Shown here piece after piece: positions 1 through 12,199 of a stretch of 64,000 nucleotides of DNA (position 1 is its first letter; each line of letters opens with the position of its first letter). The DNA lies in the NCBI RefSeq assembly GCF_043290135.1, contig NC_134710.1, positions 7,515,821-7,579,820 of the forward strand, read 5' to 3'. Under the pieces are notes generated by a model. It saw only the letters and a program-made list of their open reading frames with translations, did not search any database and had not been told where the DNA came from. A program made the translations under genes and the position numbers. The DNA comes from Rhipicephalus microplus. Its lineage: Eukaryota > Arthropoda > Arachnida > Ixodida > Ixodidae.

Positions 1-21
1 TAATTTCTCTATTCACAAATT

Positions 22-243
22 TAAATCGCGTTCTTACCGTAGCTGTGGCATTGCACGTACGCGTCCGCTTCAGCTACGGGAGGTGCGGGGTTTGATCCCC
101 AGTGCCGGCTGGCCACCCACCGGTAGCTAAACAGGGTACAGGCGGGCTTCGAGGGGCTGTGATGTGTCGCCCCAGTGGTGAAGCTTACTCTGCCTGGATA
201 CTCCCAACATGCTGCGTGGGGACCCCGGTAAATCGCGTTCTTA
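22..243. repeat. 15-bp target-site duplication of the SINE at 37-228
   Basis: The two copies are identical over 15 bases and directly abut the element on each side, which fixes its boundaries. Confidence 0.8.
37..228 (+). mobile_element. Unnamed short SINE-like element with perfect target-site duplication
   Basis: A 192-bp block is flanked by an identical 15-bp direct repeat (TAAATCGCGTTCTTA at 22-36 and 229-243), the mark of target-primed insertion. Inside are a GGTTTGATCCC motif at 89-99, close to a pol III B box, and a TGTGGCATTGCACG stretch at 45-58 that could be an A box. The first nine bases (CCGTAGCTG, 37-45) are the perfect reverse complement of 71-79, so the 5' end can form a hairpin. 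The body is GC-rich and ends GGGGACCCCGG with no poly-A or CAAT tail. It does not resemble the Ruka copies elsewhere in the window. The insertion is clear; the tRNA-derived origin is inferred. Confidence 0.65.
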
Positions 244-1232
244 ACTACAGCTTCAAACATTCTTCGAACGCCACAAGTAATGATAATACGCATAAATGCA
301 CTATCCACACAATCTCATACATTCATTGAATTCAAACTACGTATGCTGGTACAAAAAACAAAAACAAAAACAACCTAGCGACGCATTCGGTTACTCACAT
401 TCTCGAACCAAAAACGATTTTCTCAGAAACGGGCGGTGGATTGGAGTAGCCCAAATGGCAGCTCCTCGTGTGAACCATACTATTATTCACGAAGTGACAA
501 GCACAAAAAGCTCTCTGTACCAAACAGCGCGATGCTAAAACGTTAGCTGAAGGTGAAGTGACGAGTACAATACCATACTCACTTACCAAACTAAAGATGA
601 CGTACTTACCGAACAGCAGCCAAACAGAGAGGCAGACGAAACGAGCGATGACCGCGAAGTGCGTCGACCGTTTTATTGTATACGTTTTAACGCTCGTTGC
701 CCTCCTGCTGTCCCTGCTTCTTCATTTCCTTAATCTCTCAAGAACAGGGAACGTGATAGCATAGTTGGCACGTGGACGCCAGGCTGCAAATCACTCGCAC
801 CCGAGTCATGTTCGATCCAGTTCGACGATATTGAACCGTTCATTCGCGGACGATAAAGACGGAATCAGAGCCGCACTGCGATCCAGTAAAAGCCTAGTCA
901 GCAGCCACATATAGAAGCAGACGTCTAGTGCACTTGAAAAGTTAATACTACGCGCATTTCCTTGAAGATAGGAAGTGATGTATTGCGCGCCAACAGCCGA
1001 GATTAATTTGCGTAGCTCCGCCGTTTTAGGCTAGGGCGTCCACTGTGGAAGTTTGTATGTTACTTTAGGTGGGGGGAGGGGGGTCCCTTTTTCATAATCA
1101 ACATGCGGTTTGCTGGCAGCGAGCGCCGAGGTGGTGGTGAGAGAGAGAAAGCTCTCTCTTGGCGAGGGAATATGGGTTGTCTTACGCCAAGCAAATTGAC
1201 CGTCTCATTGGAATAGCTGTTTGGGAGCGCAG
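244..1232. other. No supported feature
   Basis: Only short open frames (80 codons or fewer) on both strands, with no recognisable domain, splice-framed exon or repeat. A G-rich run (about 1071-1082) and a GA-rich run (about 1138-1150) are simple-sequence patches. Confidence 0.5.
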
Positions 1233-1237
1233 CCTGG

Positions 1238-2341
1238 TGTCACAAACGAGCGCTCAAGAAAGCGCGCACCTCTGAATTCTGGCGATGGCGATTATATCGG
1301 GCGCTAGACCATCGTGCCAAAGCCAGCGTAAAAAAAAAACAAGCATCAAAGGACTCCTCCGGTGCGTCGCTTTTTCCCCTCGGAAGCGCCGTTTCACCGA
1401 CCGATCGCCTCGCATCGGTCCGCGAGAGATCACTGGAAAAAGCTCGAAGGAAAGGGGCGTGGTGATGCAGAGTTGTTTCACCTTACCAGCGAGGTTGCGT
1501 CATTTCCACAGCTTAGACGATGCGGCGCAGTGACGAATCAATTAGAAACGTCTAGAACCTAGCGCGAAGGTATTTAAGCGAGCAGTGGAGAGTGGTGAGG
1601 AGAAGAAGGAAGAGTTTGCGCCAGCGTGTGCCGGGTGTTTCCGTCGTCGGCCGAAGCCTTTTGTCCTCATTGACAAAGTAGGACACGAAAAAAGTTTCCA
1701 CCTTTGGTTGAAGGCTTGTATTATAAGCAGAAGAAGAGTGTGGGATTACCGCCAGTGGACGACGGCGCGTTTTGCAGTCGCAGCGCGTGAGAGGCTGACG
1801 TGTTTTTGGCGAAGAGGTTTGTTGCTTGGAGTACGAGCAGTTGACCACACGAGGTTTTTTGGAAGAGAAACTTCGAGTGCAGCGGAACGACAACAGCGCT
1901 GAACTTTGAGTGAGTGGTTTCTAGATGAGAATCATTCAAGCTTTTTCCAAGATCTTTGACTGAATAAGTTGACAAACTTTTTCGTCTTTAAGTGTCTTGG
2001 TTCAGGGCATGAGATTGCATTGTAGCGCGTGTTGTTGTTTGTGTCCGTAGTTTTCAGTGTATCTGATTGTATATTGTAGCCCATTGGCTGTATATATTGT
2101 ATCGGAATAGTGCTGAATGTGGATACCTGTGAGCTGTTTGTGCTGTCATATCTGAGCATATATTTTTGTTTTTGAACTATCGGCTTTGATCGTTCTTTCG
2201 ACCACAGCCGGTGTTCGCTGGCGCTTCAAATAGAACCACATCTAAATTGTCCATGCTCTCGTGGTGCACTTTTGGGGGCTGATACGTCAGCGTTCAGAAT
2301 TAGCCCGGCGATTGCCTCCTTAATTATTGAAGATAGTGACA
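1238..2341 (+). mobile_element. Candidate solo LTR
   Basis: The block starts TGTCAC and ends GTGACA, an LTR-like terminal inverted hexamer. It is flanked by CCTGG (1233-1237) and CCTGA (2342-2346), a 5-bp target duplication with one mismatch. A TATA-like GGTATTTAAG lies near 1568-1577 and is followed by a purine-rich leader, as in an LTR promoter. No AATAAA is seen inside, no coding region adjoins it and no second copy is present in the window. The call rests on termini and promoter-like layout only. Confidence 0.3.
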
Positions 2342-2346
2342 CCTGA

Positions 2347-2934
2347 CACACGGAAAAATAAAGGGTTCGGCACCGGCGCTACTGAGAAGTGAAGGCTTTA
2401 TTTAGCAAAGGAAAACTCGCATAATGACGCTACTATCCGTCACCCAAAGCGCACTAGCGTAGGTGCAAAGACTGGGGCGCCCTATCTGCTACTACTCATT
2501 ATTCGATTCAGTAGCGGCATTTAATTTTTGGAAATTGTCATTGACAGGTAGCTAATACAAGATGATTGCCTCATGTGAATGTGACTTGCCTCCTATGGAT
2601 GAGACCTGTTTTACCCTTTCCCGCATATTCTTTTGGCAGCGCGGGTGGGAGAGCATTGTAAAAGACAATGACAAATTGTTTTCCGAAATCACTGCGGTAC
2701 TGTGGTCGAGAAAGTACTAGAACTGCGCAGGTTTCGCTTGATCCACACCTTTGTTGAATCCAAGAATACGCTGCATAAAAATCTGGCGTGTCTACCAGAT
2801 ATAGTGTTTTACCCGTACTGAGTGACATCTTCATGAGCAGAATAGACCATGGTTTTCTGTTATAGATCTGTAGGGTGTTGCCACTACGTTAATAAATGCT
2901 AATCATTTCTTTATGAACTTCGGTGACTTGGCCC
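2347..2934. other. No supported feature
   Basis: AT-rich sequence with no domain-bearing frame or repeat structure seen. An 87-codon minus-strand frame at 2571-2834 is not recognisable. Confidence 0.5.
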
Positions 2935-2935
2935 G

Positions 2936-3450
<515 letters not shown>

Positions 3451-5088
3451 TATTGCAGCCTAGGGCTTTTAGCTCTCCTTGCCGCTTCGACAAAAGGATC
3501 TATACCAAAATTGGTATGGAAATATGACACGCTTAAGTGACCAGTTATAACATGAAAATTATGACACGTATTTCGTGAGTGCCATTATTTACATGTCATG
3601 GTCTTGCTGCTCTTGCGGTAGTTTCCTGCACATGACATTTTGCAAAACTGGTATAGTACGGCATGACTATGACTGCATGGTGAACATTAGTGGCAGGCTC
3701 TAACCTGAAAATCATGAAATGAATGTTAAGTACGTCATGACTGCACACCACGCTCATGGTGCGCTTGTTGCCGCTTCGCTAGCAACGTTGCTTTTTGGGC
3801 GAGTTGGAACAAGTCAATCATAATGTACCTCAGATCGAAAGCACACGCCACTACAAACAGAAGCTGTGAAGTGATGTGCCTCATGCAGTTGCCCTCCAGA
3901 TGCGTTTTGAAGCGCGCGGAGCTCCGATATCCCGTTCTCGTCGATTTATGAAACATCAGAGATTCAGCTTAGCAGACGTCGCCGAATAATGAATAAAAAA
4001 GGCCGCATTTTTTCGGTGGTAAAGCTCCACGAACTACTGCGGCTGAGAGACAGCTTCTCCTTATGCAACGCTAGAAGATGATTCCATGACGGCAGCACCA
4101 TAAAATGGTAGGCGCTTCCAGTGTCCTCGGAGCACCAACCATTAAAAAAACAGGTGATCTTTACGTCGCGAAACCCTCGGTCCTGTTTCTTGCCACAGGT
4201 TTGGACTTTCCAGAAGGGCGCCATTGAATGCATCTTTGTTCATGGCTGTTTAGCACGAATTCATGTCACCACTTATGAATAATTTTGTACTCTCTTCATA
4301 AATTTTGAGTACATTGTTTATTTTCTGTTATTTCTTCTTATGTTATTTTATCCTGTGTTATTTTTCTTTGGCGCCCCACCTCACAAAGCCGAGTCTTTTC
4401 TTAAAGCCAAAAAAAAAAAAAACATCGTGTGCCTTAAAATTGCTTGCGTGATACGCGACGTCGCATATATGCAAAAATTCACTGCGTGAAAATTACGCGT
4501 GTACTGGACAGTGCATATTTTTCGGCATTGCCGGACAGTGTTTCTTTCCGAACGTAATCCAAGAAGGTTACCCGTCGATAAGTAGGGTGGTGGCTTCTAT
4601 AGCAGATTTCATGCATTAGCAAAATTTTCGTGTCTATGTCCGAGAAGAAATTACCGTTCCTGGAACGTATCGGTGCGTACAATTATTTCAATTCCTTATA
4701 GTTTTCTGTATCGTTTCCTTAGAATTCCTTTCTGGTTTTTGTCTTTTTCCCTTACTCTTCTTCTATGGCTCTTTTATGTCACATAAGTTTTGTTCTATGG
4801 TTTACTGTCTCCTTTATATGTTTTCGCACTCTGCAGTATAACCTCAGTTGGAAGTTAGTGCTCGTCTTCTTTTTGTCCCTTTGTCGTCGGTCTGAGCTCA
4901 CGCTATAACAATCATGATGTCATAGCAACTAGCCCAAACCACCACGCTTCTAAGTCCTATAATAAGGAAGTTAGATGATTTCGAACAACCGTTTCAGCTG
5001 GTTTCAAATTTTAATAGGGCCTCGCCACCCTTGTCCGCTATATGAAGAGAAAGATGTAAGCCATCGTCATGACTCGGCAAGGTAGTAC
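3451..5088. other. No supported feature
   Basis: Short frames only (the longest, 89 codons at 3964-4233 on the minus strand, is not recognised). An A14 run near 4410-4423 could be the tail of an old retrocopy, but nothing upstream of it is identifiable. Confidence 0.5.
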
Positions 5089-5100
5089 AATACGTAATCG

Positions 5101-5323
5101 GGCCCCGCCGTGGTGGTCTAGTGGCTAAGGTACTCGGCTGCTGACCCGCAGGTCACGGGATCCCGGCTGCGGCAGCTGCATTTTCGATGGAGGTGGAAAT
5201 GTAGGCCCGTGTGCTCAAATTTGGGTGCACGTTAAGGAACTCCAGATGGTCGAAATTTCCGGAGCCCTCAACTACGGCGTCTCTCCTAATCATATGGTGC
5301 TTTTGGGACGTTAAACCCCACAC

Positions 5324-5350
<27 letters not shown>
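5101..5350 (+). mobile_element. Ruka-family tRNA-derived SINE
   Basis: Full-length copy. The tRNA-like head (GTGGTCTAGTGGCTAAGG A-box region) is followed by a damaged B box, where a deletion leaves GGGATCCC. Then come the shared body (GGAAATTTCCGGAGCC-like core; GGGACGTTAAACCCCA near the 3' end) and a (CAAT)n tail. A 12-bp target duplication, AATACGTAATCG (5089-5100) and AATACGTCATCG (5351-5362), has one mismatch. Ruka is a known SINE of ixodid ticks. Confidence 0.9.
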
Positions 5351-5354
<4 letters not shown>

Positions 5355-5362
5355 CGTCATCG

Positions 5363-5808
5363 TGGCGCAGCCAAAAGCTAGCAGGACTTCCCCACATGAG
5401 TACGTGTCATGGCGGCGCGGAGTGCAAGCGTGGTACGAGGAGCACCCTTCTCCCGGCGGTGAAGTAGCGAGATGGCCCTTCATCTCGGAGGCTTTCGTTT
5501 TGGCGATACCCTTTTTGCCGTAGTCTCGGGCTGTACGAAATGGCAGTGTGCAGCACAGGAACGAGAATATGTCGACTCAAGGCCAAGCCGGTGTTTCGTA
5601 GGGCAAAGTACCAATATATAGGCTTTGTGATACACCAAGTTGCCCATTTACAAGTTAGTGCCATTGCGCTTACAAAGAAATAGGTCAGGCACTGAAATTC
5701 TTTTTGAAATGAAGCATCTTCGTGGGGCGCAGCTTTGTAATATCGCAAACTGGGCCAGGCGTTGCTTACTGTGCGCATTAGTTAGCTTGTTTGGGGGCAA
5801 AAAAAAAA
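5363..5808. other. No supported feature
   Basis: A 123-codon minus-strand frame at 5407-5778 shows no recognisable domain and overlaps forward frames of similar length. The block ends at an A-run (about 5800-5810) just before the LINE fragment. Confidence 0.45.
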
Positions 5809-7335
5809 AAGTTGTCAAAGTTTGTCTTGAAAGATTGACGTCGGTCTGCTCTAATGTTCTGGAGCATATATTAGCACCCGTTACAATATTCTTAGTTTTC
5901 TTGATTCTAACCAGTTACATTGCGCAAGCCAACATGGGTTTCGGCATGGTCTTTCTACTGTGACATAGTTAGCTGAAACGCTCCGTGATTTCAATAAAAA
6001 CAGCGATGCCCTTCTGCAGACTGATGTAATTTGTGTCGATTTTAGGAAAGCTTTTGATAAGGTCTCTCATCGCAAATTACTTTTCAAGCTTGAAAGATCA
6101 GGAATAAGCGAAGAAGTATTAAAATGGATAGATGCCTATTTATCCGCACGTCAACAGGCTGTAAAAATTGAAAATTACACTTCAAGACTACTGGCCGTGT
6201 ACTTGAGCGTTCCCCAAGGATCTGTTTTAGGACCAATTCTTTTTCTGATGTTTGTTAATGATCTATGTTCAATAGTTGAGGCTCCCATTAAAATGAAACT
6301 TTTTGCAGATGACTGCTTGATTTATTCCCCAGTTACTTGCGATCTGAAATTAATCTGAACAGGTGCTTACAGGTACTAAATCGGTGGTGTGTAATATGGG
6401 ACATGGAAATAAACTATAGCAAGACGACATTTACGCATATTCACTCTAGTGGGCGGGAATCGTCATTTATGTATCACATAGGAAGTCACCCTTTAAATAA
6501 TGCCGATTGTTTCAAATACCTAGGAGTTAGTATAGTGCACACATTGAAATGACAATCGCATATCGGTAACATCTGTTCTAAGGCAAACAAAAAACTGTAT
6601 TTCCTAAAAAAAACTGGAACATGCCACACCAGATGTAAAACTAACTGCTTACAGAACATTCATACATCCTGTCTTAGAGTACGCTAGTATTGTAAGGTCG
6701 CCTCACCGGAAGGTGTTGTGGACCAAAATTGAAATAATACAAAAATTAGCAGTCCATTTCATATGCGGTAGATACCGACGCACACACTCAGTCACAGCTT
6801 TGTTAAAGTCCTGTGAGATTGAGTCTTTGGAATATCGCGGGCGAAAACATCGCCTCAAATTTCTTTTTAAGATTATAAGCGGGTAAAGAAAGATAAATAA
6901 GGATTTATATATTCAGCCCCCTGGAAGGTGGTGTGATCGTCTTAATAATAGTAGAGCAATTCAACCTTATTTCACACGCAGGTATGCTTTCCGCCACTCC
7001 TTTTTTCCAGATACAATAGATATGTGGAGTAGTCTACCCAATGCGGTTGTGCAACAAACAACATCAGTGAATTTTGAAAATGCATTGGACAGTTTTTTTT
7101 TTGTAGTGATGCGTGCTAAATTCTGTTGTCAGCATTTATTCGTTGATTTTTACGTGTGCAGTCACTGTTGTTTGTTTCTTATTTTTTATTGTTGGTTATT
7201 CATCTCGTATTTATATGCGCTTTATAATTTTTCTTTTTCGTGCGAACGTTATCTAATTTGTGACACCCTCCCTGTAATGACCCCAAGCACGGGGTTAACA
7301 GTATGAAATAAATAAAAATAAAGATAAAGAAAGAA
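5809..7335 (+). mobile_element. 5'-truncated CR1/Jockey-like non-LTR retrotransposon
   Basis: A decayed LINE carrying reverse transcriptase and the C-terminal region, but no endonuclease. RT palm motifs appear in order: the DFRKAFDKVSH block, VPQGSVLGPILFL, then FADDCLIY with the catalytic Asp pair. The thumb and C-terminal region follow to about 7110. The 3' end is a short UTR (CCTGTAATGACCCC) and an (AATAAA)-type tail. The same 3' UTR pattern ends the LINE at about 31006, so the two belong to one family. Several frameshifts and stops make it non-functional. Confidence 0.85.
5840..7110 (+). pseudogene. LINE reverse transcriptase remnant
   Basis: Coding similarity is spread over several frames. 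The fingers/palm region up to about 6350 ends in a stop shortly after the FADD box. A second frame (6337-6552) continues with the motif MEINYSKTTF, and a third carries the tail to about 7110. It would have encoded the RT that reverse-transcribes the element's own RNA at a nicked target. The endonuclease half is absent, as expected for 5' truncation during target-primed reverse transcription. Confidence 0.8.
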
Positions 7336-8680
7336 ACGAAATCTTTTTAAAGTGGGAAAACCATGCGGTTGGTCCATATAGCGTTTCCTGTTCGGTTCCC
7401 ACTTGCACCTGCGTACCTTGTGATGTAAGTTTCGGGTCAGAAGAACAACAATGAAGGCATGGCAAAGTGGTACTTGAGCCCCTGCTGAGCGGTAGCTCAT
7501 CTGCAATGTTCAAGCGCAAGGTGTAAAAGCGATGCATCAGCGGCCGGAAGTGCAGAAAGACTGAAGTGCATGGTTGCGAGAAACGAAAAAGATATCTCCG
7601 CAGAAGTGTAGAGAAAATTTCATATATATTCTTAAAATCTTGTTATGTATAATTACGTGACTGCTGCACTGAATGCTAATTTAACCTCAGTTCATTTCTC
7701 AGTGGGTAGCCCACAATAAGTACTGCCGAAAGAGTCAGGCCCCCTTTCCCCCTGGAAGATATTGCTACATCACTTCACTCTATGCGTAATTGTGTGAGCT
7801 ACCTCAGCATGTAATGGTCCCTCAGATAGATCTGGAGGTGGTCCAGAATAACGTGCTTGAACGACTAGCTGAGTGAAGAGGTTGGGAAGATGGCGCTCAA
7901 GAGCAACGAGTTTTCGAGTTTTCGAATCAAATAAACTCGCGCATTCGTTCAGAGGGAAGAACGTGACATTTATTGAGGAGTTCAGGAGCCACTTCGAGAC
8001 AAGAATTTTCATGTTAGTGATGCGGTCCGTCTCCAGAGCCGAGGTGGTGCGTGACGTATATAAGAGAATATGAAGTGAGATGCCCGTAACAGCCGTAAAT
8101 GGGAAGAGCAGTAGGGTGGTCGGCGCAAAAGTAGCGGTCGCGGAGAGCAGCGAGGAAGTCAGTATCATTTCGTGAAGATGGGAGATATCCTTGCGCTTGG
8201 AAGTGTTAGTGAGTCCAGGGTCAAGCAGCATCCAGAGAATCAGAAACTGTCGACAGGCTCACGTCTACCACCACTATTGTCGAAGAAAAAAGAGGCAGCA
8301 GTACTCCGTGTACAACGTGAACTGGGCCGAACGGAGGTTCAGGCGAAGATTTGGTTGCTGTGCTTGCCGCCAGCGATGGTCCATGCGATAGGCCTCCCAA
8401 AGATCCAGTAGATGGCTGTGTGCCACAGTGGAGTGCGGCCGTGGCAGTGAAGACGCTCGCTAAAAGAGCCCTAGTTGAGACAGAGAAAGTGGTAGTAGGA
8501 ACAGAAGAGGAAGTAGAAAGACGAACGGAGCGGAAGAAGTACCACTGAACTTAGTAAGGTGAGTAAAAGAGCAAGCAAGGAAGGCGAGACGGTAAGTTCT
8601 ATAGAGGACATGGAGGTTGCTACTCGAGTATATCACATTTTAATACTGAGACAGATAGGCAGCATTTAAAATGCGAAGTA
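7336..8680. other. Unassigned; overlapping open frames of unknown meaning
   Basis: A 153-codon minus-strand frame (7770-8231) and shorter forward frames (7873-8411) overlap. None shows a recognisable domain, and no splice-framed exon is evident. The GC content is somewhat higher than in the flanks. It could be an old transposon remnant. Confidence 0.4.
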
Positions 8681-8864
8681 TCTCCATCATCACAATCAGC
8701 CTGACTACGTCCACTGCAGGTCAAACGTCTTTCCATGTTCCGATTGTCCACTCGGTCCTGTGCTTGCTGCTGCCAATCTACACCCGCAAACTTTTTAGTC
8801 TCATCTGCCCACCTAACCTCCTGGCTGCCTCTAACCCACTTGCGTTATCTAGGAATCCAGTTAG

Positions 8865-9102
8865 CCCCGCCGCGGTGGTCTAGTGGCTAAGGTACTCGGC
8901 TGCTGACCCGCAGGGCGCGGGTTCGAATCCCGGCTGCGGCGGCTGCATTTCCGATGGAGGCGGAAATGTTGTAGGCCCGTGTGCTCAGATTTGGGTGCAC
9001 GTTAAAGAACCTCAGGTGGTCTAAATTTCCGGAGCCCTCCACTACGGCGTCTCTCATAATCATATAGTGGTTTTGGGACGTTAAACCCCACATATCAATC
9101 AA
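8865..9102 (+). mobile_element. Ruka-family SINE, full-length, nested in the RTE LINE
   Basis: Well-preserved copy: a GTGGTCTAGTGGCTAAGG head, an intact B box GGTTCGAATCCC, the conserved body and the TCAATCAAT tail. A perfect 15-bp target duplication TAGGAATCCAGTTAG flanks it (8850-8864 and 9103-9117). The flanking bases rejoin cleanly into the RTE 3' region, so this SINE inserted after the LINE did. Confidence 0.95.
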
Positions 9103-9587
9103 TAGGAATCCAGTTAGTTACCCTTAATGACCAGCGGTTGTCCTGTCTACATGCTACATACTCTGTCCGTGTCCATTTCCCTTTCTTGATTTGCACTATG
9201 ATATCCTCAACTTCGGTTTGTTCCCTAATCCAATCTGCTCTCTTTTTATCTCTTAAGGTTACACCTAACATTTTTACAATGCTCGCTGTGTCGTCCTCAA
9301 TTTAGGCTGAATTCTCTTTGTAAGTATTCAGGTTTCTGCTCTGTAGCTAAGTACCGGCAAGATGCAGCTGTTCTATACCTTCCTCTTGAGGGACAGTGGC
9401 AATCTACCTGTCATGATTTGAGAGTGCTTACCAAATGTGCCCCACCTTATTCTTATTCTTCTAGTTACTTCAATCTCGTGGTTTGGCTCCACGGTTATTG
9501 CCTGTCCTAAGTAGACATATTCTTTTACAACTTCAAGTGCACTATTACCTATCTCAAAGTGTTGCTCTCTTCTGAGGTTGTTTTACA

Positions 9588-10406
9588 TTACTTTTGTTTT
9601 CTATAGATTATATTAAGATTTACTTCTCTGCTATCCTTGTCTAACTTCATAATCATGTGTTCCAATTCGTCCCCTGAGTTACTCACCAATGCAATACCAT
9701 CGGTGAAACGCAGGTTACTATGGTACTCTCCCTTAACTATTATGCCTAACTGTTCCCATTCTAGGCCTCTGAAAACCTCCTGTAAGCACGCGGTAAATAG
9801 CGTTGGGGAGATTGTATCCCCCTGCCTTGCACCATTCTTGATTGGTATTCTGTTGCTTTCTTTATGAAGCACTATGGCACCAGTTGATCCCCTGTAGATT
9901 TATTCAAGGATGTTTATATATGCTTTGTCCACGCCCTGATTCGGCAGTGCCTCCTTGACTGCTGATACTTATACTGAAATAAACGCCTTCTCGTAATCTA
10001 TGTAGGCTATATATAGTGGTTGGCTATATTCTCAGCATTTTTCTATTTTCTGATTGATAGTATGAATGTGGTCGATTGTTGAGTAGCCTGTTTGAAATCC
10101 TGCTTGTTCATTCGGTTGATTGAATTCTAATGTTGTATTAATTCTGTTAGCAATTGCCTTTGTAAATAGTTTGTATACTAGGTAGAGCAAGCTGGTCTGC
10201 CTGTAATTCTTCAAGTCTTTGTCATCTCCTTTCTTAAGTATTAGGTTGATGTTAGCAATCTTCCAAAATTCTTGTACTCTTCCCGTCAGGAGACACCTCG
10301 TAAACAGGGTGGCTAGCTTTTCTAACACAATTTGTCCTCCATCTTTCAGCAGATCTGATGTTACCTGATCCTCACCACAAGCTTTGCCTCTTTGCATGTA
10401 CTCCAA
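9588..10406 (-). pseudogene. RTE-like reverse transcriptase remnant
   Basis: Two minus-strand frames, 10032-10406 (124 codons) and 9588-9872 (94 codons), hold the RT core. The first has the NYRQTSLLYLVYKLFTKAI block and the EQAGFQTGYSTIDHIHT block. The second has ARQGDTISPTLF and the segment where the catalytic YxDD box should be, which reads RFTDGIAL. The Asp pair is therefore damaged. About 150 bp between the frames is broken by stops. The protein would have copied LINE RNA at the insertion site. Confidence 0.8.
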
Positions 10407-10947
10407 GGCTTTTCCGACTTATCATTTACTTATCATTACTGGTGGGTATGTAATCTGGAATACTGCTAGTTCTTATATTAAGGTCGTGGTTGTGCTGGCT
10501 ACTGTACAGAACTCTGTAAAACGTTTCCGCTAATTAACTGTCCTATCCATACTGGTAGTTACTTTGCCTTCCTTGTACCTTAGAGAATACATCTGGATTT
10601 TGCCAATCCCATGTTTTCTCTACACTGCGTCGACGCTTCCTCCGTTCTTCAGAGCGTGTTCCATTCTCTCCATGTTTTACCTTCGTACATTGGACACCAT
10701 ACACTTATAATGAACTTCAAAAGCTCTACTAACTCCGTTTGTCATTTGTACTTGAGGCTTTTATGCTTGGGTGCTTCTTAAACAGATTATTCGTTTCCTG
10801 GGGCAGCTTGCCAATGTCCTGTCTTAGTACAGTACCTCTAACTTCCACTGCACACTCTGTAATTATACCCGTCAGATTACCATTGATTGCGTCTACGTTA
10901 AGGTTAGTTTCCTCGATAAGAGCCGTGTACCTGTTGTGACTGTTTTG

Positions 10948-11041
10948 AAATGAGAGCGCACTATTTAGACGTGGACAAAAAGACAGGGACAAGCGCTTGT
11001 CCCTGTCTTTCTGTCGGCGCCTAAATAGTGCGTTCTCATTT
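10948..11041. repeat. 94-bp near-perfect palindrome (foldback) inside the RTE element
   Basis: The two 47-base arms are exactly symmetric about 10994/10995 with no loop and no indel. 42 of 47 positions pair, and the inner 16 (AAAGACAGGGACAAGC) pair perfectly. It separates the RT linker from the endonuclease half of the LINE. Part of one arm (AAGCGCTTGTCC) recurs at about 14528-14545. It may be a foldback/MITE-type element; no clear target duplication was found. Confidence 0.85.
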
Positions 11042-11478
11042 AGAAATAATCATGTGTTACCGACTCGCCATATCAATCATATTGACCTGTTCTGAAGTGA
11101 GAATCTGAATTCCTGTACTTTCCCTCTCAGTGCTTGATCATTGGTTGGCTTCTTGGGTATCAGTTTCTGTCGTTCGTTTTTCAAGTCTAGGCGAATTTTA
11201 GACCGTGCCGTTCTATGGTCACTGCATCGTACATTGCCAAGCAAGCACTTCCGCATACTGCACGATGGCTGGGTGTGCATTCAGTATAACGTATATTTCG
11301 TTCTTATTTTCGCCATTAGGGCTCCTACACGTCCACTAACGGTCTCCTTGTTTTTGGTAGAAAGTATTCAAAATCCGTCAAATATTGCGTTCTGCGATTT
11401 CTACTTGTAGCTCCCCTCTGGGATTTCTAGTACCAATGCCACAATATCCTACTGCCTGGTCTTCAGTCTGCTTCTTCC

Positions 11479-11900
11479 CTACTTTGCATTGAAGGGTCCC
11501 ATCAGTATAGTATAGTGTGTTTTTACATTACTCATTGCCGATTCTACGTCTACATAGAATCTTTCAACTGACGCGTCATCATAGCTGAATGTAGGCGCGT
11601 AAGCCTGGACCACCTTCATCTCGTATCTATAATTGAGCTTAATTATGATACCTACCCCCCTTTCGATAGTGCTATAGTATTTCTCTGTGTTGCCAGCTAT
11701 GTTTCTGTGAACAAGGAATCCCAATCCCAATTCTCTTCTGTCAGCCAAGAACTGATAGTAAAGGACGTGCTCATTCTGTAGCACTGTACAGGCGTACGTC
11801 ATCTGTTCTCCCAACCTCACTGAGCCCTATTACATCCCATTTAATGACCTCTAGCTCCTTGAATAGTAGAGATAGACTTGCCTCACTAGCGTTAAACGTT
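11479..11900 (-). pseudogene. RTE-like endonuclease remnant
   Basis: The frame 11479-11820 (113 codons) contains the block RELGLGFLVHRNIAGN, then VGIIIKLNYRYEMKVVQAYAPT and SYDDASVERFYVDVE. This is the order typical of RTE/APE-type endonucleases. The N-terminal part continues past a stop to about 11900, matching the separate fragment at 16454-16596. The enzyme nicks target DNA to prime reverse transcription. It is truncated by stops here. Confidence 0.75.
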
Positions 11901-12199
11901 GCCAAGTTCGGGTTACAATGGCGGCCTGTCCGGATTCAGAGATTCTTAGCACTCTCTGCTGCGTTGCATATCTGACCGCGGCTGTGCTCAGTTCCTTCGC
12001 AGCCGCTGGGGACTGAGGGCTGTGAATTAATTGACGTATGCATATGAGAGGTAGTGGCCAGATACTGCACCAGGGTGGTCAATTCCTCTCTGTTGAGGAA
12101 GTGCGTTACCAGCTGCGGTCACTGGTGAGGACGCACCCCAGACCATTTAATGCAGTTCCATCACAACGTGGATTTTTTTATCCTGTTGTGACCTGCGCG

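Noticed and set aside
7770..8231. 153-codon minus-strand frame as a gene
   Set aside because: No recognised domain, forward frames overlap it, and there is no splice or promoter evidence.
8865..9102. tRNA gene suggested by good A and B boxes
   Set aside because: The boxes belong to the head of a Ruka SINE, with a body, tail and target duplication; the cloverleaf is not intact.
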